From Chrysemys picta bellii (lineage: Eukaryota > Chordata > Testudines > Emydidae), in the NCBI RefSeq assembly GCF_011386835.1, contig NC_088799.1:76651302-76715301 (forward strand): a stretch of DNA of 64,000 nt. The letters are read 5' to 3'. Shown piece after piece: positions 51,042 through 64,000 of the stretch. A model generated the notes under the pieces. That model made no database searches, had not been told where the DNA came from, and was given only the letters and a program-made list of their open reading frames with translations. Positions within the stretch are counted from its first letter, which is position 1; every line of letters starts with the position of its first letter. The translations under genes were made by a program, and so were the position numbers.

Positions 51042-51960
51042 TTCATAGAATTTCAGGCTAGAAGGTGCCATTATTAGAATTAGTTGGGCATTTTCCAAAT
51101 CAACTTTTTTTATTGGAAAATGCTGATTCATTGAAATGGAAACTGTTCACAGGAAAGGGACAGTTTTGGTGAAACTACTGATTTAAAAAAAAATTAAATA
51201 TTTTTTTTTGAACCTTGAAGCATCCTGTTTGAACATATTTCAAATGAAAAGTTTTGCTTTTTGTTTGAAATGACTATTCATTTCAAAATTTTAGATATAA
51301 GGTATTTTTTTAGAGAAAAGGTTGAAATAGAAATTAAATATTTCAAAATTATCAGGATGCAAGTTTCAATGAACCTGAGCCACATTTTATTTTATTTTAT
51401 TTTATTTTATTATTAATTCATGAAAAATTTTGAGACTTTAACTTTTTGTCCCAGGAACAGGAAAAAAATTCAAAATTTTGAAAGGGAAAACTGTCTCCTG
51501 TCCACCTCTAGCATAAACGAGGGCACAGACCCTCACTCAATAGTTCTTGCGTCAAGCCCATTACTTCTGTTCAAGCCATAACATATCTTTTAGGAAAATA
51601 TCCAATCTTGACTTTAAGACTGCAAGTGATGGTGGATTCTCTATGTTCCTATGTAAGTTGTTCCAATGGTTAATTACTCTCACTGTTAAAAATATGCACC
51701 TTAGTTCTAGTTTGAATTTGTCTAGCTTCAACTTCATTGGATCTCGTTATGCCTTTTCATACTAAATTAAAGAGATGTATATTACCAGAAATTTGTTCCC
51801 TGTATAAATACTTGTACACCATGGTCAAGTCACCCATTAATCTTATTTTTAATAAACAAACTAGATCAAGCTTCTTTAGTCTCTCATTATCAAGTCTGTT
51901 TCCCAGTTCTTGAATCATTCTCATACCTCTTTTGTGGACCATTTCCAGTTTTTAAATACC
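51042..51960 (-). mobile_element. CR1 LINE 3' fragment, split by an insertion
   Basis: The plus strand 'attcatagaatttcaggcta' (51041-51060) is the reverse of the CR1 3' end. After an insertion the element resumes at about 51504 with 'acctctagcataaac' and continues through 'ccaatggttaattactctca', 'ctgttaaaaatatgcacctt' and 'tggtcaagtcacccattaat' to about 51960. These words lie in the CR1 3' region read backwards. It is longer than the fragment at 22.2 kb but also 5'-truncated. A 61-codon minus-strand frame inside (51757-51942) corresponds to the CR1 ORF2 C-terminus. Confidence 0.85.
51084..51503. mobile_element. AT-rich insertion inside the CR1 fragment
   Basis: About 420 bp interrupt the CR1 sequence. 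The interior is dominated by TTTCA/TGAAA words and includes an (ATTTT)n tract at 51384-51412. Composition and size resemble the MITE at 49829-50277, but the ends are not clean enough to assign it to that family. Confidence 0.5.
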
Positions 51961-52029
51961 ATTTGGAGTTGGATGGGCAGCTTCAAACATTTGCCAATAT
52001 CAGCTACGCAAAAATCTCAGGATTCCTCC

Positions 52030-52185
52030 CAAAATGATGAGACTAGCTTAAAATCATTTATTATTAATTTGTGTTGTGGTATCACCTACAAACTCCAGTC
52101 ATGGACTAGGGTCCCATTGTGCTAGGTGCTGTACAGGCACAGAACAAAGAGATGGTTTCTGACTCAGAGAGTTTACAATCTAATT
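52030..52185. repeat. Old amniote interspersed repeat
   Basis: The phrases 'ggtcccattgtgctaggtgc', 'tgtacaggcacagaacaaag' and 'gagagtttacaatctaat' belong to a repeat I have met in turtle, crocodile and bird sequence. I cannot name the family. Confidence 0.55.
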
Positions 52186-52536
52186 GCTCTCTGGTTTTTG
52201 AGCTTTTAGGTCATGTTTACTAGCTATTCTCCACAGCCATGGGGGATAATAACTTACATATTTTATAAAATGAAAGCTGAGATTCGCACAGATCTAGAGC
52301 CTTAAAAAAACAACAACCCACCAATATCACAACACTTATGATAAAATTATGAGAGTTGGCAATTCAGAGACCCACCGTTGATTTAAATTGGTGTAGCTCA
52401 AATGACTTCAGGACAGTTTTTTTTCTTTTGCTTAAAAAATATCCAGTAAAGAAAGTAATGTAATAAGGTCTATTGATCTTTCTGTAGGTCTCATAAAATC
52501 TAAAGTTTGGGCCAAACTTTATCAGATTTTGTGACT
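52186..52536. other. Non-coding, nothing recognised
   Basis: Unique AT-rich sequence between the old interspersed repeat and the right copy of the inverted pair. Confidence 0.45.
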
Positions 52537-52757
52537 GTAAAGGTTTTGCAAACAATTCTCTAGAGCAAATATTTCCATGAAAAACTCCATAAAAACAGTC
52601 TGTTCTTGATGAATGCTCTTTAATGACAGAGATGTACTTACCTGGCAGACTGAAGAATTAAATGTAAGAACAAAAAGAAACTGAAATTGCCTTAGGGATT
52701 GAGGTCAGGTGAAGGTTAATCAAAGGAAATGACAGTAAAATGGCATTCATGGCTCTT
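52537..52757 (-). repeat. Inverted repeat pair, right copy
   Basis: Reverse-complement partner of 50684-50886. On the plus strand the near-identical core reads from 'tgaaattgccttaggga' to 'ggaaatgacagt' (52682-52736). About 1.65 kb lies between the copies, including the nested CR1 insertion. Confidence 0.75.
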
Positions 52758-52775
52758 GGTACATTTTTAATCATT

Positions 52776-52789
52776 TCTCTCTCTCTCTC
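52776..52789. repeat. (TC)n microsatellite
   Basis: Seven TC units next to the right inverted-pair copy. Confidence 0.8.
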
Positions 52790-52799
52790 ATTCAGACCC

Positions 52800-55700
52800 A
52801 CACACAGAGTTTATAACTTTTGCCCAATGTATACAGGTAAAAAAGGACTATATTTTTGCATTTGGTTTTTAAACAAATACGACTTGTTGGATTTCTGCTA
52901 CTGTTTAGCTTTTTAAAACTTGTATAGAGATGCTTTAAAATGTGTATGGGGAGCTGAGGAAGAATAAGGAAGAATATTAAGAAAAGATGATTTTAACAAG
53001 AATATACCACTGTATACTCTGCCTCTGATTCATTGAGTTATGAAGGATTTCCAGAAATGGGAGAATGAACACCTTGATTAAGCTAAATAAGACACCCGTA
53101 CCAGACTAGGCTTTGGAGATAAGATAGGGAAATGGACCTGTTGATATAAGAATGGTTTTACTCCCTTCCAGTTCTGTGATAACCTATGAATAATTACTCT
53201 GTTTTAAAGTATAGAGTAAATGAATATTTTAAAGTGATTTCTACTCCCCGCCTACAAAACAAAAAATTCCCACACAACTGATTAAATTGTGAAGGGAGCT
53301 TTTGTCCCATTAAATTGGGTGTCAACCATCTTCTGATTGATTGATTGATTTTTGTGTGAAACTTGTTTTCAAACTTTTGAATTGTCATTTTATGCTCGTC
53401 ACCTTAAGTAACTTTTACGCAGTCTGACACAAATGAGGGCAACTTTATGTAAGTTATATTGCCTAAGGCAATGTTTTTTTCCCCAATAATGCAAGGAATT
53501 TTTAAGGATATAGTAAAAAATAAATAAATTAATCTTCAGATGTGGTAGTTTGACTGTAACAAGAATGTTTTCCCCACTATTTGGATCATATGCTGCCAAG
53601 CACTGAGCACCATCAGCTCTTGCTAAAATTGTTGGGAGTTGAGTCTGCTTGCAGAGCACCTTGCAGAATTAGGCCTTCTAAGAGTGATGGGTAATATAAA
53701 GCTAACATATTACTGTAAAACATTGTTATATCATCACCCGACTGAGTTCTACAATAAGTGATATGTTAGTTGTATCCACATCTAAGAAAAAGTCTGGAAA
53801 TAGTTTTCCTTGTATTGCCATGCTGTATATCTACATGATCACTACTGGTAACGTGGCATTTTCCTGCTTGTTCCCACATGCTAAATGCGTTCACATGCAT
53901 GCCATATGTGATGTTTGACACCGAGCTGTAGAGGGTAGGAAATCAATGATGAGCAAAGCTGTGAAAAGATGATAGGTGATGATAATAAATGGTAGAGTTA
54001 GTCAAAACTAAGTCATTTATCTGAACCCCATAAATGATACCTGGTTCCAATCCATCCCTGATTTTGCAAAACCAAAACCAACCTCACTTTCCTCAATCTC
54101 TCCTGTGCAAGGGAAAAGAAATCACTGACCAAGCCATGGAGGCCGAAATCAGTACTAATTCTATTAATTGAAAGATAGTTCATTCAGTACTAAGGCCTGA
54201 TCCTGTGAAGATTTAAATAGGTGAGTAACTCAGGTGCTTAGGATGGGGCTCTTTGTTATATCTTATATTGAAATAATACTTATATTATTATTCTCATACA
54301 ATGGGAGTTTCAAAGGTAACTACTAATGGAAGCAGAGTCAGGCCAGTGCTGAGTAGTTATGAAAATCCTGCATATAACATTTCTGTTTTATAAAACGTTT
54401 TAGGATTTTTGTTTTGCTTCTATAAAATGTGACATCAGTAGTTACTGGTGAGCCTTTGATAAAACAGGAATAATCATAGTCAAACACACTTGGTAAAATT
54501 TTAAATGACGTCCTATGAACAGCTCAGGAGAAGACTATCAGCATTAAACAATGACAACTAGGAAACAATCCAGAGTCTGACACTGTATAATGTTTCATTG
54601 GAAAGACCAATACTGCCACAAAACATTTCTTCTGGAAAGTTGCACATAACGAAATTGTATTGCTATTAAACAAAACCACCCAAGAAGAAATATTGCTATA
54701 AATATCCAAGCTACAGTCCTTCCAGACACTGACCTATTTAAACAGAAAGCTTGCAATCGGCTAAAGCATTCTCTTCTAAGTCATTCAAGATGGCATCAAG
54801 TGCATCCTTACCACTTTTCTTTCAATGTTTGTTTTAAAAAGCTACAGCATTTTCATAGTCTCTTATTTCTTCTTCAACGGTAACACAGAATTTGACTGGA
54901 AAAAGTACTGAAGCCTGGAGGCTTAATGAAAGAAACTCTGACTGAAAATTCTGTCATTTTCTAATGAAACCTTGTGAATGTTTTTTGTATGAATATACGT
55001 AATTACCATGTAGGATGTCCTGAGAGGCCATACTGGCTAACCCAATGCAAATAAAGTGATGGGAGATTGGAAGGGACTGGAGTCCTCATCCTGCATCCTG
55101 ATCCATGGAGTGGGAAACCTGGGCCTGTGCAGAGCCCCACTCAGTGCCATGGGACCCTTAGACCTGACTGGAGGATCATTGAAGCCAATTGAGCTCTGCA
55201 CAAACACAGGGGTTTCCCTTCATGGTTCAAATTGCAGGTTCGAGGCCTTTTGTTAGGACAAAAATTTTTTCATGTGAACTAAAACTGATTCATATTTTTT
55301 TCTCTTTGCCCATGTTGCAGAACTGTTGTGGGGTGTGTGTGTGGGGAGGGAAGGAGAAGGGAGGGGGAAATATCACCATTTGCAGCTTCCCCTATCGGCA
55401 AAAAACAGGTTTTTGTGTTTAGCAAAAACTGTCCTTGTGCATTGTAATGGATGGGAGAAGCTGAAGGTCAAAGGTTAAATTATATTTGCTGTCTCACATT
55501 TGTGCTGGCTGAGTTTTACATACTGTATGGGATTAACAGCATTCTCATCCTGATGGAGGGAGTTTGGGGACAAGAGAGCTCATTCCAGTATCCGAGTAAT
55601 ATGATCAAAAAATAATGGACCAGCATGAAGCTCAGGACATATTTTCCATTTATTTTCTATTTTGTTTTTGATTTGGAAGGAAATGTTATAAGAAAGTGTT

Positions 55701-58700
55701 CTCAGTTTTATTAATTATTTTGGTGGGAAATTGGGAAAGACTGGAGGTTTTGGGGAATATAAATGCAAGTCTGGTAGTGATATTATCAGCAATACCATGA
55801 ATGGAGATGAAACTAGAGAGAGGAGGCATAGAAAGAAAGAGAGAGAAACACCTCCTACCACCAAAACAGCAACAACAGCAGGGCACATGCTGCTGTTTTA
55901 TTTAATTTCAGTGGCGGGGCACATGCTGAAATAGCAGCTGCACCCACAAAGGTCAACGATATTGATACTTTCTGCCTCCTCTCAGTGAAGGCATCAATGA
56001 ACAACTTCAACACTGATCTTTGTGAATCAGCCTCAGCCCAGTTTGTGCCACTACAGTCTCCTAAGACTAAAAGAGGAAGATACAGTTTAACGATGCCACA
56101 ACTGACTGGTGGTCAAAATAAAGATGTTGGCATTCTAGTGAGCCTCCTCAGTGTCTGGTTATTTAAAAGTGTGTGGGGTGGATTGGCACTTATGCGGGAA
56201 TTATTAACTTGACTTTCTTGTTAAGCTAGTTATGTTACAAATTGGTTTGATCAATGCCGGTGATAATAGAATAAAAGTCATGCAGCAGCTACCATAGTTT
56301 GTTAACTCAAATGAATTCATATGCTTGGCTGTTTGGTAATCTGTTGAAATAAATCAGTGGTCTCAGTTCGTTCCCCAGCATTTGTTGGGATCCAATGAAT
56401 GTTCTGGGTTGAATGGAGTTTTTTTGGACATCTTGGATATTCCCTAGACCTAAAAACAATGAGAAGGAGGAGACCCCCCTCAAGTTTTGAGCCTCTTCTC
56501 AAATGGAGCTGATGTGGTCACTCTCTCTGAGGTCATTTCTGATTGTATATGAAATTAATTTATAGTGCAATGCATCCCTAATTGGGGACTAATTTCTTTT
56601 ATGAGTTTTTGAACTGGAAAATGAGCTTACTGCCTAAGCGTACCGCCTCAAATTCCCCTTTGCAGAACTGATCATGCAGAAGGATGGGTCATATCTGGAA
56701 TATAGATCTAAAAAAATAAACATTCACAATAATGGCATTTCTTTATGGTGTCAATTTAGAAATACGAGTAATGCAGGAGTAGGCTGGCAATAGAAGCCTT
56801 CGCGTTCCATGATGTTGTCCTTATTGGGGTCATCAGAAGGTCAGGAGTCTAATATTGGCCTAGACAGCCCTGGGCAACTTTGGACCATTTAGTGTGCCCA
56901 CCTGTGGGTACTGGTTTAGAAAATGTGTCAGCATGTTTCCTTGCTTCTGCTCAAAGTACTAATTCTGTGAGTTAAGGGCCTTTCAGATGAGAGAGGTAGA
57001 ATCCATTCCTGCCACTCAATGTCGGAGTTTACCGGCGCCAGCTGTACTGTTGGAAAGACAACTGTTGGGAAGAGGGGCAAGCAACAGGACAATCTGGAAT
57101 AATGGGCAACTTCATGATATATTTTACATAAGACTTCTGTCTTTTGCATCTTCAAGGACTTTTATTCCTCATAAACATTAATTTTATTTGATATCTGAAT
57201 GTGGGGCTCTCCTTTAAATAGTGGTATTTAAATACATTTACAATAACTTAATATTTTTTCAATTAGAGTTTCATAAAATAATAGTTATTTTTTTCCGTTC
57301 TGTCTTTCATGAGCCAATATTTTGACCATTGTGCACTCCTTCCTTCCTACTACTTCCATTTTCTCTTCCTCAAATACAATGCCACTTCATTTCTTCAAGT
57401 GAAGACTATGTGGTTGTATATGGGGGAATACTTCTCAGATGTCTAGAATGTGTTCTATTTTTGCCTTTTAAATTATCTTGGATATTAGCACCATGAACCT
57501 GCTTGTATACAACACACCTACCCAGCAACTTGTCAGGAAGTTCTCATTTTCATTGTAATTACCTTGGATTTGGTCTTCTATACGTAGCATCTTATCTACT
57601 GGAGTAGCCTTCATCAGAAATGCTTCTTTTGGTTGTTCCCCCGTCGTGGAACAGTGGATTTCAGTTCTCTATTATGTATAATAACTTCAGGAATCTAGTG
57701 GCAAAATAATTGAACATTTGACCTACCAAGATATTCCTGCTTTATTAGGCTAATAGATGGAGCAAGAGTTTCTAACAGGATTATGGGACCATAATACTGT
57801 ACTGTATATCAATAGGAGTTGTACAGAATGCAGATAGTATATGGCCCAAACTGTTTATCTTAGCTCAGCTAGTTTTCACTGAGTTTCACCACATTATAGG
57901 CAAGTGATCAGCAGCTCCAGTAGGCCTTTTAGAATAGGGAGAGAATGCTTGCATGAACTGTTAGATCATTTGATAGTTCTAATTGGAATTTATTTATCCA
58001 GAAAGTGTCTGATAATGAGTAAAAATAAGCTAGTACTAGGCAACTGAAAATTGGCAGTGCACTAAAAGCTGACTAAAGTGTTTTGGGAGACTATCTTCGC
58101 CTCCTGTGAGCTGAGTCAGAGTTCCTTATCCACATGTATCCACACTACTCCTAATAAACAAACTTTAAAAGAATTTCTGCACCTGGGGAAGGACTGAGCC
58201 ATTTTGATTTTGTGAGAGAGAAAAAGAAAGAGACATTGATTTTACAGCACTGCCCATTGAAATATTTAGAGGATTCTCATTCTTACTGTATTTGGGAGAA
58301 ATTAAACCTGCTGCCCAACTTGAACCAAAATGATAACTTGTCTTTTTGTATTTCTAAAAGAATTTAAGTATTTTAAATTAAAAATAAGCTACATTGGTGT
58401 TTTCAGTGTGCAGGTGGAAGGAAAGGACTACACAATGGGCTTCGCAGATACTTAAATCTGCCTCTGAGAGAACTCACTATTGCTCCTGATAAAACTCTTA
58501 CTTCTAGTAAAGGCATAGGACAGATTAAATTCTCAGTCTGAATTCTCCCTATGCCTTGGGTATACAGCTAGAATAAGGACAGATCACTTGAATTACTTTA
58601 GTTTCTGGAAAACAAGGACAAGGCTATATATATCGCACATTTTTGGGCTCTTCTTCACAGAGGAAAAGCAAACATTGTTTACATGAAACAAAATGATCAA

Positions 58701-59900
58701 TTCTCTATTTAGAGAATGCAGATGAAAGTTTAGTTAAGCTTCTACATTTTCTGGTGCAGCTATCTTTTAGAAAATAGAGCTGAAAGGAATCTGTTCCCAC
58801 AAAATCTGATTTTGCCTCAACTTAGGTTTAAAGTAGAAAATATTTGACAATTAATACTTGTGTGTACCTTTTGAAATAACTGACCTTTTGGGAGTTGACG
58901 GAACTATGAGATTAGCCTTTGTATTCTACTCTGGGTCTTTAACTCTCTGCCTTGTGGATGTAAGTTCAGTGGATACAGATCTGAAACTTGATTTCCTCAG
59001 TATAGCTGCATTAGCATTCAGCTGTGGGTATGTAAGATAATAGTATTAAAAGCAACCTTCCATCCTGTTGTCATGGATGCAGCACAGCCCAATGCTGGTA
59101 GCAGTACACCACTAGTCTTTATACAATCTCATTTTTATCTACCAATTTTAATTTAATTACACCAGAAATTCTCAACTGTATATAAAATGTGATTTTATTT
59201 TCTGTTTTAGACATTACAATGTAAGAATTGAGCAGCAAATGTTCTTTGTCCAATGCTCATTTTTTTTGTATTCCAAATAACTGTCAGTATTAGTTATGAG
59301 ACTGTGTGAAATAAGTAGCCATGAAAGATGCCTTCTTTTATGACAGAATGAGTGGTTTCATGAATTTTAAAGGAGCACATTTGTATTTTCTCTTCTTGAA
59401 CTACATGAGGCTACTCACAAATAACTGACAGAAGATAATTGTTTGAGGAATTATAATGCCTTTCAAGATTTTGTAGGATATTACTATTTTCATAATCTTT
59501 CACTTATCAGGTGATATACCTGATTTATTTATGTGTGTAATTTGGAAATTAAAGTACTCCCATTCTGTCAGCATAGGTACATGTTTTCTCAGGATATAAA
59601 AAAAAATGAATATACTAATTTTTTTGTCAGTTACTAAAGAAATGCAACATAACTGGAGAACAGTCAGGTATTATTCCAGACCACATGAGACAATATGGAA
59701 CTGTTAGTGCTGCTCTGTCAGTGTTTTAGGATTTCTGAAGAGCTGATTTCAATATGCAATGACAATAACCATATCACTAGACAGTGTATGTAGTGTAGTT
59801 TGTCAAGATTTAAATTAATGCACTGCTAACACTAACTTCAGTGGGATTTTGTGTGAGTGAGTAAAGACTTCAGGCCTTTATTTGTCTAAGAACAGCTTTT
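52800..59900. other. Non-coding gene-desert sequence
   Basis: No exon is supported. Short microsatellite (GATT)n lies at 53333-53352, an octamer ATGCAAAT at 55045-55052, and a palindromic repeat trace near 54188-54250 ('aaggcctgatcctg'). All open frames are short and lack domains. Confidence 0.5.
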
Positions 59901-59914
59901 TAGTTGTGATTACA

Positions 59915-60010
59915 GGGACAGATCCTCAGCTGGTGAGAACTGATGTTGCGCCATTCGGTCAATATTCATACCAAATCTGAAGTCAATGGAGCAACACTGA
60001 TTTATACTAG
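59915..60010. repeat. Palindromic repeat copy (GATCCTCAGCTGG type)
   Basis: 'acagatcctcagctggtgag' at the left and 'actagctcagtacatggtcc' at the right are inverted copies, with 'gaagtcaatggagca' at the centre. Same family as 26314 and 27422. Confidence 0.5.
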
Positions 60011-62735
60011 CTCAGTACATGGTCCATGAATTTAAAAATATTTTTCGGATTTGGTATTTGAAGGTACAGTAGCCTATTTTATCAAAGATCTGCTTGACCT
60101 GTGTTTAAAATTTTAATTAAAATCAAAACTAAACATATCCTTAGACTGAAAAAAAAACATATTGCCTCAGTCATTTATTACTTTAATTCTCTGACAAGGT
60201 AGTGTGTAGAAACCTAGCATTGTATGACAATTTATCTTAGACACATCAATCACACTTTTAAATAATTTTGTATTTAGTGTAAAATTATCTTTTCATTTTT
60301 TTAAAAAAGAGCTAAAATTAGGCTTCTATAGATCTAGCTTTTTTTTCTATTTTAATCATGACATACTTATGTTGTTCTCTTGGTAGTTTTAAGCTATTTC
60401 CCATCCATTAATAATTGGGCATTGTTTTCTAATAGCAATATCTTAGTATGTTTTTACATAAAGGCTGTTTATAATGTCTGTTATTGTGACTGAAAACCTC
60501 CAAATTCTGTGCACACCCATAATTAAACTACTATGAAGGCGCATGCATCAGTCAGGCACCAACATTATGGAGTGAAAATTAAAGAAGCAAAACATCAGAG
60601 TGTCTACTGTATGTGCCTGCTGTTAGACACTCAAGCATGGAGAACAGGATACACCTCTATGGATGGATAGCTTTCCTTATTAAAAAAACACAGTAGGATT
60701 CACAGTAGGGGTACATACTAAAACAAGGCTTTGTAGTAATTTCCTTGAAAGAAATTTCCCAAGATAGCAACTTGAAAAGCTTTTAATCTTATGACTGGCT
60801 ATATAGTGAGTTTGACTGTAGGTGGTATAAAAAAGACCATTAGGCTACAGCTGATCTGGTAGAGTTGGTCCAAAATCTTGTCCCCTTTTTTTCCCCCCAA
60901 GAAAAAAACAATTTTATCTCATGAAAATGTAGTTGAGTATGTCTATGGAAGTTCTGGTGTCTTTGAGAGCTTTGGAATCTTTTTTTTAATAGATTTTTCC
61001 TCTGAGTTAAAAATAATATTAAAAAAACAGGCATAATGCTTTTACTGGATGGAACAACAGACCTCTATGGCATATTTACTGCACTTGAGATATTGAACTC
61101 ATTCATTTGATGAACCAAATGTTTCAGCAGGTGAATACTGAAAACACTGCTTTATCTTTTTTACTTAAACTCCTATTTCTTCAGCTGTTGTTGCATGTTG
61201 GTGTTATGGTGTCCTTTTGCAATGTAAACTCTCCTGTTTATTCTTCTCCTGTTTGAAGAGAACACTGGAAATACTTCCATAAACACTTGTGAACTCAAAG
61301 AGCTACTATTTGATATCTCATCCTGCACTGGCACTGTGCTCTAGAATGTATTAGCAATGTTCTCATTAACTTTGTCTGATTTATGCTATTTATTGAATGT
61401 AATTATTAAACCTCAAAACGTTTGGAAAAATTCCCATACAAATATACTGGAATGCTGTTGAGCATATTGTAGCCAATTGATGGAGCATGTTGAACAGCCC
61501 ATGGTAATCTGATATTCCTTAAAACTAGAGGATTGTATTCTATGCTTTATAGAACAGTGGTTCTATTCATCGGTAAAGTGCCAGATCCTACAGTCCTTTC
61601 TTCCATTAGCTTCAGTGGAAGAATTGGCCCAAAGTGGGTGTATTTTCCATTAGAACAATATGATGGTTTTAGTTACAGTGCCACGTGGAAGACGAACTTA
61701 AGTCCTGTCCTTGCAAGGTGATGAGTGCCTCCTGGCTGGTGCTGGCCACTCTCAAGTGTAGGTGAAGTCGTTTCCCATTGAGGCTATTCAGCACCTTGTG
61801 GGCTTGAGCCAGAACTGAAGAATATTAAACATCTTGTGAGACACCAAAAACTGAAGAACAGGGAACAAATATGTTTGATAATCTGTTTCACATTGAAATA
61901 ATTAAAGATAATTCTTGCTGCATGGAAATTTGTCTTTAAAAATTAACCCTGACTTCTCATGGAAAAATCAGCTTATTAAACAAGGTTTTTTTTTTTCTAA
62001 TTATGCTAAATCTGATTTTGGTCGAGTTTTGTCATTGAACTTCATCTGTTTCTTTCAGCACCTTAGAAAGCAGGAATGTAGAGCCCTATTCTTCAGTTCT
62101 TATTTACAGGAGTAGTCCCATTTATTTCCCATGGGACTAGTCATAGGATTAAGGGTTACAGGATCTGGGCCTTATGAAGTGAGACACCAATATTCTCCTA
62201 ATCTCTAGAACCTGCATTAGTAATTATTGGAATGCATCTTCCTATTTTACAGAATGTGATTTTACACTAAGATGCCATAAAGTAACACACTTACTTGTTA
62301 TGGGACTCTAGAATATTTTAAAAAAGTTTAAGGGTACATGAAAGCGGAACGGTTGCTTTTAAAATACTAAATATGATGACAATACCTGAATACGTTTGTT
62401 AATTATGGGAAGGTAAAGATGGAAATAGATATAGACATTTGAAAATGTTTGTTTTCATTACATCATTGGTAGAAACTTCTTATATGTCAATCCAACATTG
62501 TACAGCTTTATCCTGATTCATTAAAATAGCTGAATTTCACCCCTTTCATTTGATCAAAATTTGGGAAATCCAGTGTGGAGAAGTCTTGGATTTCTTTCAA
62601 TTTGTTTGATCATTTTTCTAATCAATCTATTACTGCACTATTCATTTAACTAGAGCGAAAAGAGAGTCTAAGGTGACAGGATTATGCGTTTGAAGTCAGA
62701 CCATTTTTATTTGTTTGATGTTGTTTTAGCTGTCT
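60011..62735. other. Non-coding gene-desert sequence
   Basis: No coding pattern. A fold-back trace lies at 61709-61812: 'ccttgcaaggtgatgag' faces 'cagcaccttgtgggcttg'. Confidence 0.45.
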
Positions 62736-62739
62736 AGAA

Positions 62740-62762
62740 TTTTTTTTTTTTTTTTTTTTTTT
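62740..62762. repeat. T23 homopolymer
   Basis: Twenty-three T in a row followed by AAAAAG. It could be the poly-A tail of a minus-strand retroposed sequence, but no element body is recognisable beside it. Confidence 0.85.
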
Positions 62763-64000
62763 AAAAAGCTGTTCTTTCTGTGTGCCTGCCTGTAAACACT
62801 GGGAATTCAGATAATTTCTTCCAGCCATAATGGCTTAGGATTCTAAAATTCTCCATCCTCAGGAATGGTTTGATGGTATTTACATGTATTCATTTTGAAT
62901 TCAGTAATTACTAAATGGAAATGCAAATTCTCCTTGACATTCTGAAAAGTTTGCTGCTTTGAAATGATACCGTGTGCTGTAAACCTGTAGCAAGAAAACA
63001 AAGTTCAATGGGTAGGATTAGGGAAATACTTTTATTATTTGTATTCTAAAACTCACCTTTGCGTTTGCAAATGTTAGGGCAGGGCAGGGGGCGGGGGAGA
63101 GGTAGATCTTCCGCTGGTGTAAATTGGCATATCTCCATTTGGAGCTAGGCCAGTTCATACCAGTTGATAATCTGATCCTGGGCCTGATCCTGCCCTCCTT
63201 ACTCAGTCAAGGGGAATTTTGCCTGAATAAGGAGTATAGATTCAGACATCTATTTTCTGTACCTTCAAATGTTTAATAATGCACTGATTCAGGGCCCAAT
63301 TCTGCAAGGTCCCCTGAGTACCCTCCATGGACACTGAAATAAATAAAGGCAGAGGGCACTAAGCACTTCTTAAAATTGTGTACTTTATTAAAAAGAATTT
63401 GGAATAATTTTGCAATCACAATATATTTGACACAATATGGAAAGGCATTTACAATTCTTATTTTAAAACAGAAACACAGGAAATAGCCATTAGGAGGTGT
63501 AACAATTACCAGAAAGCGGGCTATACTGGTGCACTGTACCTTATACACTACATATTCGGTGCATTCTTGTTGGCTATTAAAAGCTCATTAAAAAAATTAG
63601 TCTCCACAATTTACAATATTTTCCATTGAAATAGCATGTTAACACATTTCTTTAATCACTGTGTAACTGTCAAGGGAAAGGACAATTAATCTAGAATGTG
63701 CATATACTTTTAAAAAATTATCAGACATAATTTTATTTGTTTTATATTCAGTTTTCTGAAGGAATTCCTGCAGGGAAATGGTTAATCTATTTTTAACTAA
63801 AGCTTACTTTTGTAATCTATCCAGTGCTTAGAGTTCTGTCATTGATCTATGATTTATGTGATTTAAACCACCTCTTGGCTGTAACATTGGTTGCTATCCA
63901 AGATGCTGAGCTGAATACTAATTACAAGATCAAATTTATGCTGTTGGGCTAAGCAGCTGAAGGAGCTTTCCATGTAGGACTCCCTTAAACCATGCCACTG
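62763..64000. other. Non-coding end of window with two palindromic repeat traces
   Basis: 63105-63165 ('ctggtgtaaattggcatatc') and 63172-63245 ('ggcctgatcctgccctcctt' against 'gcctgaataaggagtat') are fold-back family copies. An octamer lies at 62921-62928. No gene is seen. Confidence 0.45.

Noticed and set aside
62740..62762. T23 run as evidence of a processed pseudogene on the minus strand
   Set aside because: No recognisable gene or SINE body and no clear target duplication next to it.

Overview
This is a vertebrate nuclear DNA window, AT-rich and gene-poor, almost certainly from a cryptodiran turtle. The main evidence is a tRNA-derived SINE fused to a CR1 LINE 3' end at 45630-45812 (minus strand), an architecture I know from tortoise/turtle pol III SINEs. 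It lies among turtle-type CR1 LINE pieces, Penelope-like fragments, MIR-like SINEs and many short palindromic elements.

The only intact protein-coding gene I can support is POU3F4 (Brn-4) at 9575-10660, minus strand. It is a single-exon class III POU-homeodomain transcription factor of 361 residues. Its 3' side is the left end of the window. Its 5' upstream side runs right from 10661 to the end and looks like the gene desert known to surround this gene in vertebrates.

Layout: 1-5.5 kb is non-coding with a few old repeats. From 5.8 to 22.1 kb I recognise almost no transposons. That interval holds a CpG-rich block near 7.0-7.26 kb, the presumed 3' UTR, POU3F4, a CCAAT-rich promoter, a second CpG island at 16.85-17.34 kb, and non-coding DNA with several ATGCAAAT octamers, two of them near SOX-type motifs. 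From 22.1 to 64 kb the sequence is gene desert with layered transposons: inverted Penelope-like fragments (24.5 and 41.7 kb), a Tc1/mariner- or Tigger-type MITE (34.4 kb), a hAT-type MITE (37.8 kb), a decayed near-full CR1 LINE (about 38.1-41.6 kb), MIR-like SINEs (42.4 and 43.4 kb), the CR1-tailed SINE (45.6 kb), and a nested CR1/MITE block (51-52 kb) flanked by an unusual inverted repeat pair.

No operon, CRISPR array, rRNA gene or canonical functional tRNA gene was seen. Items most worth a second look are the inverted pair at 50.7/52.6 kb with a 54/55 identical core, the perfect 90-bp palindrome with hammerhead-like motifs at 41.7 kb, and the CpG island with an adjacent SOX/octamer region about 6-7 kb upstream of POU3F4. 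All repeat family names come from reading the sequence and from memory, not from a database search.
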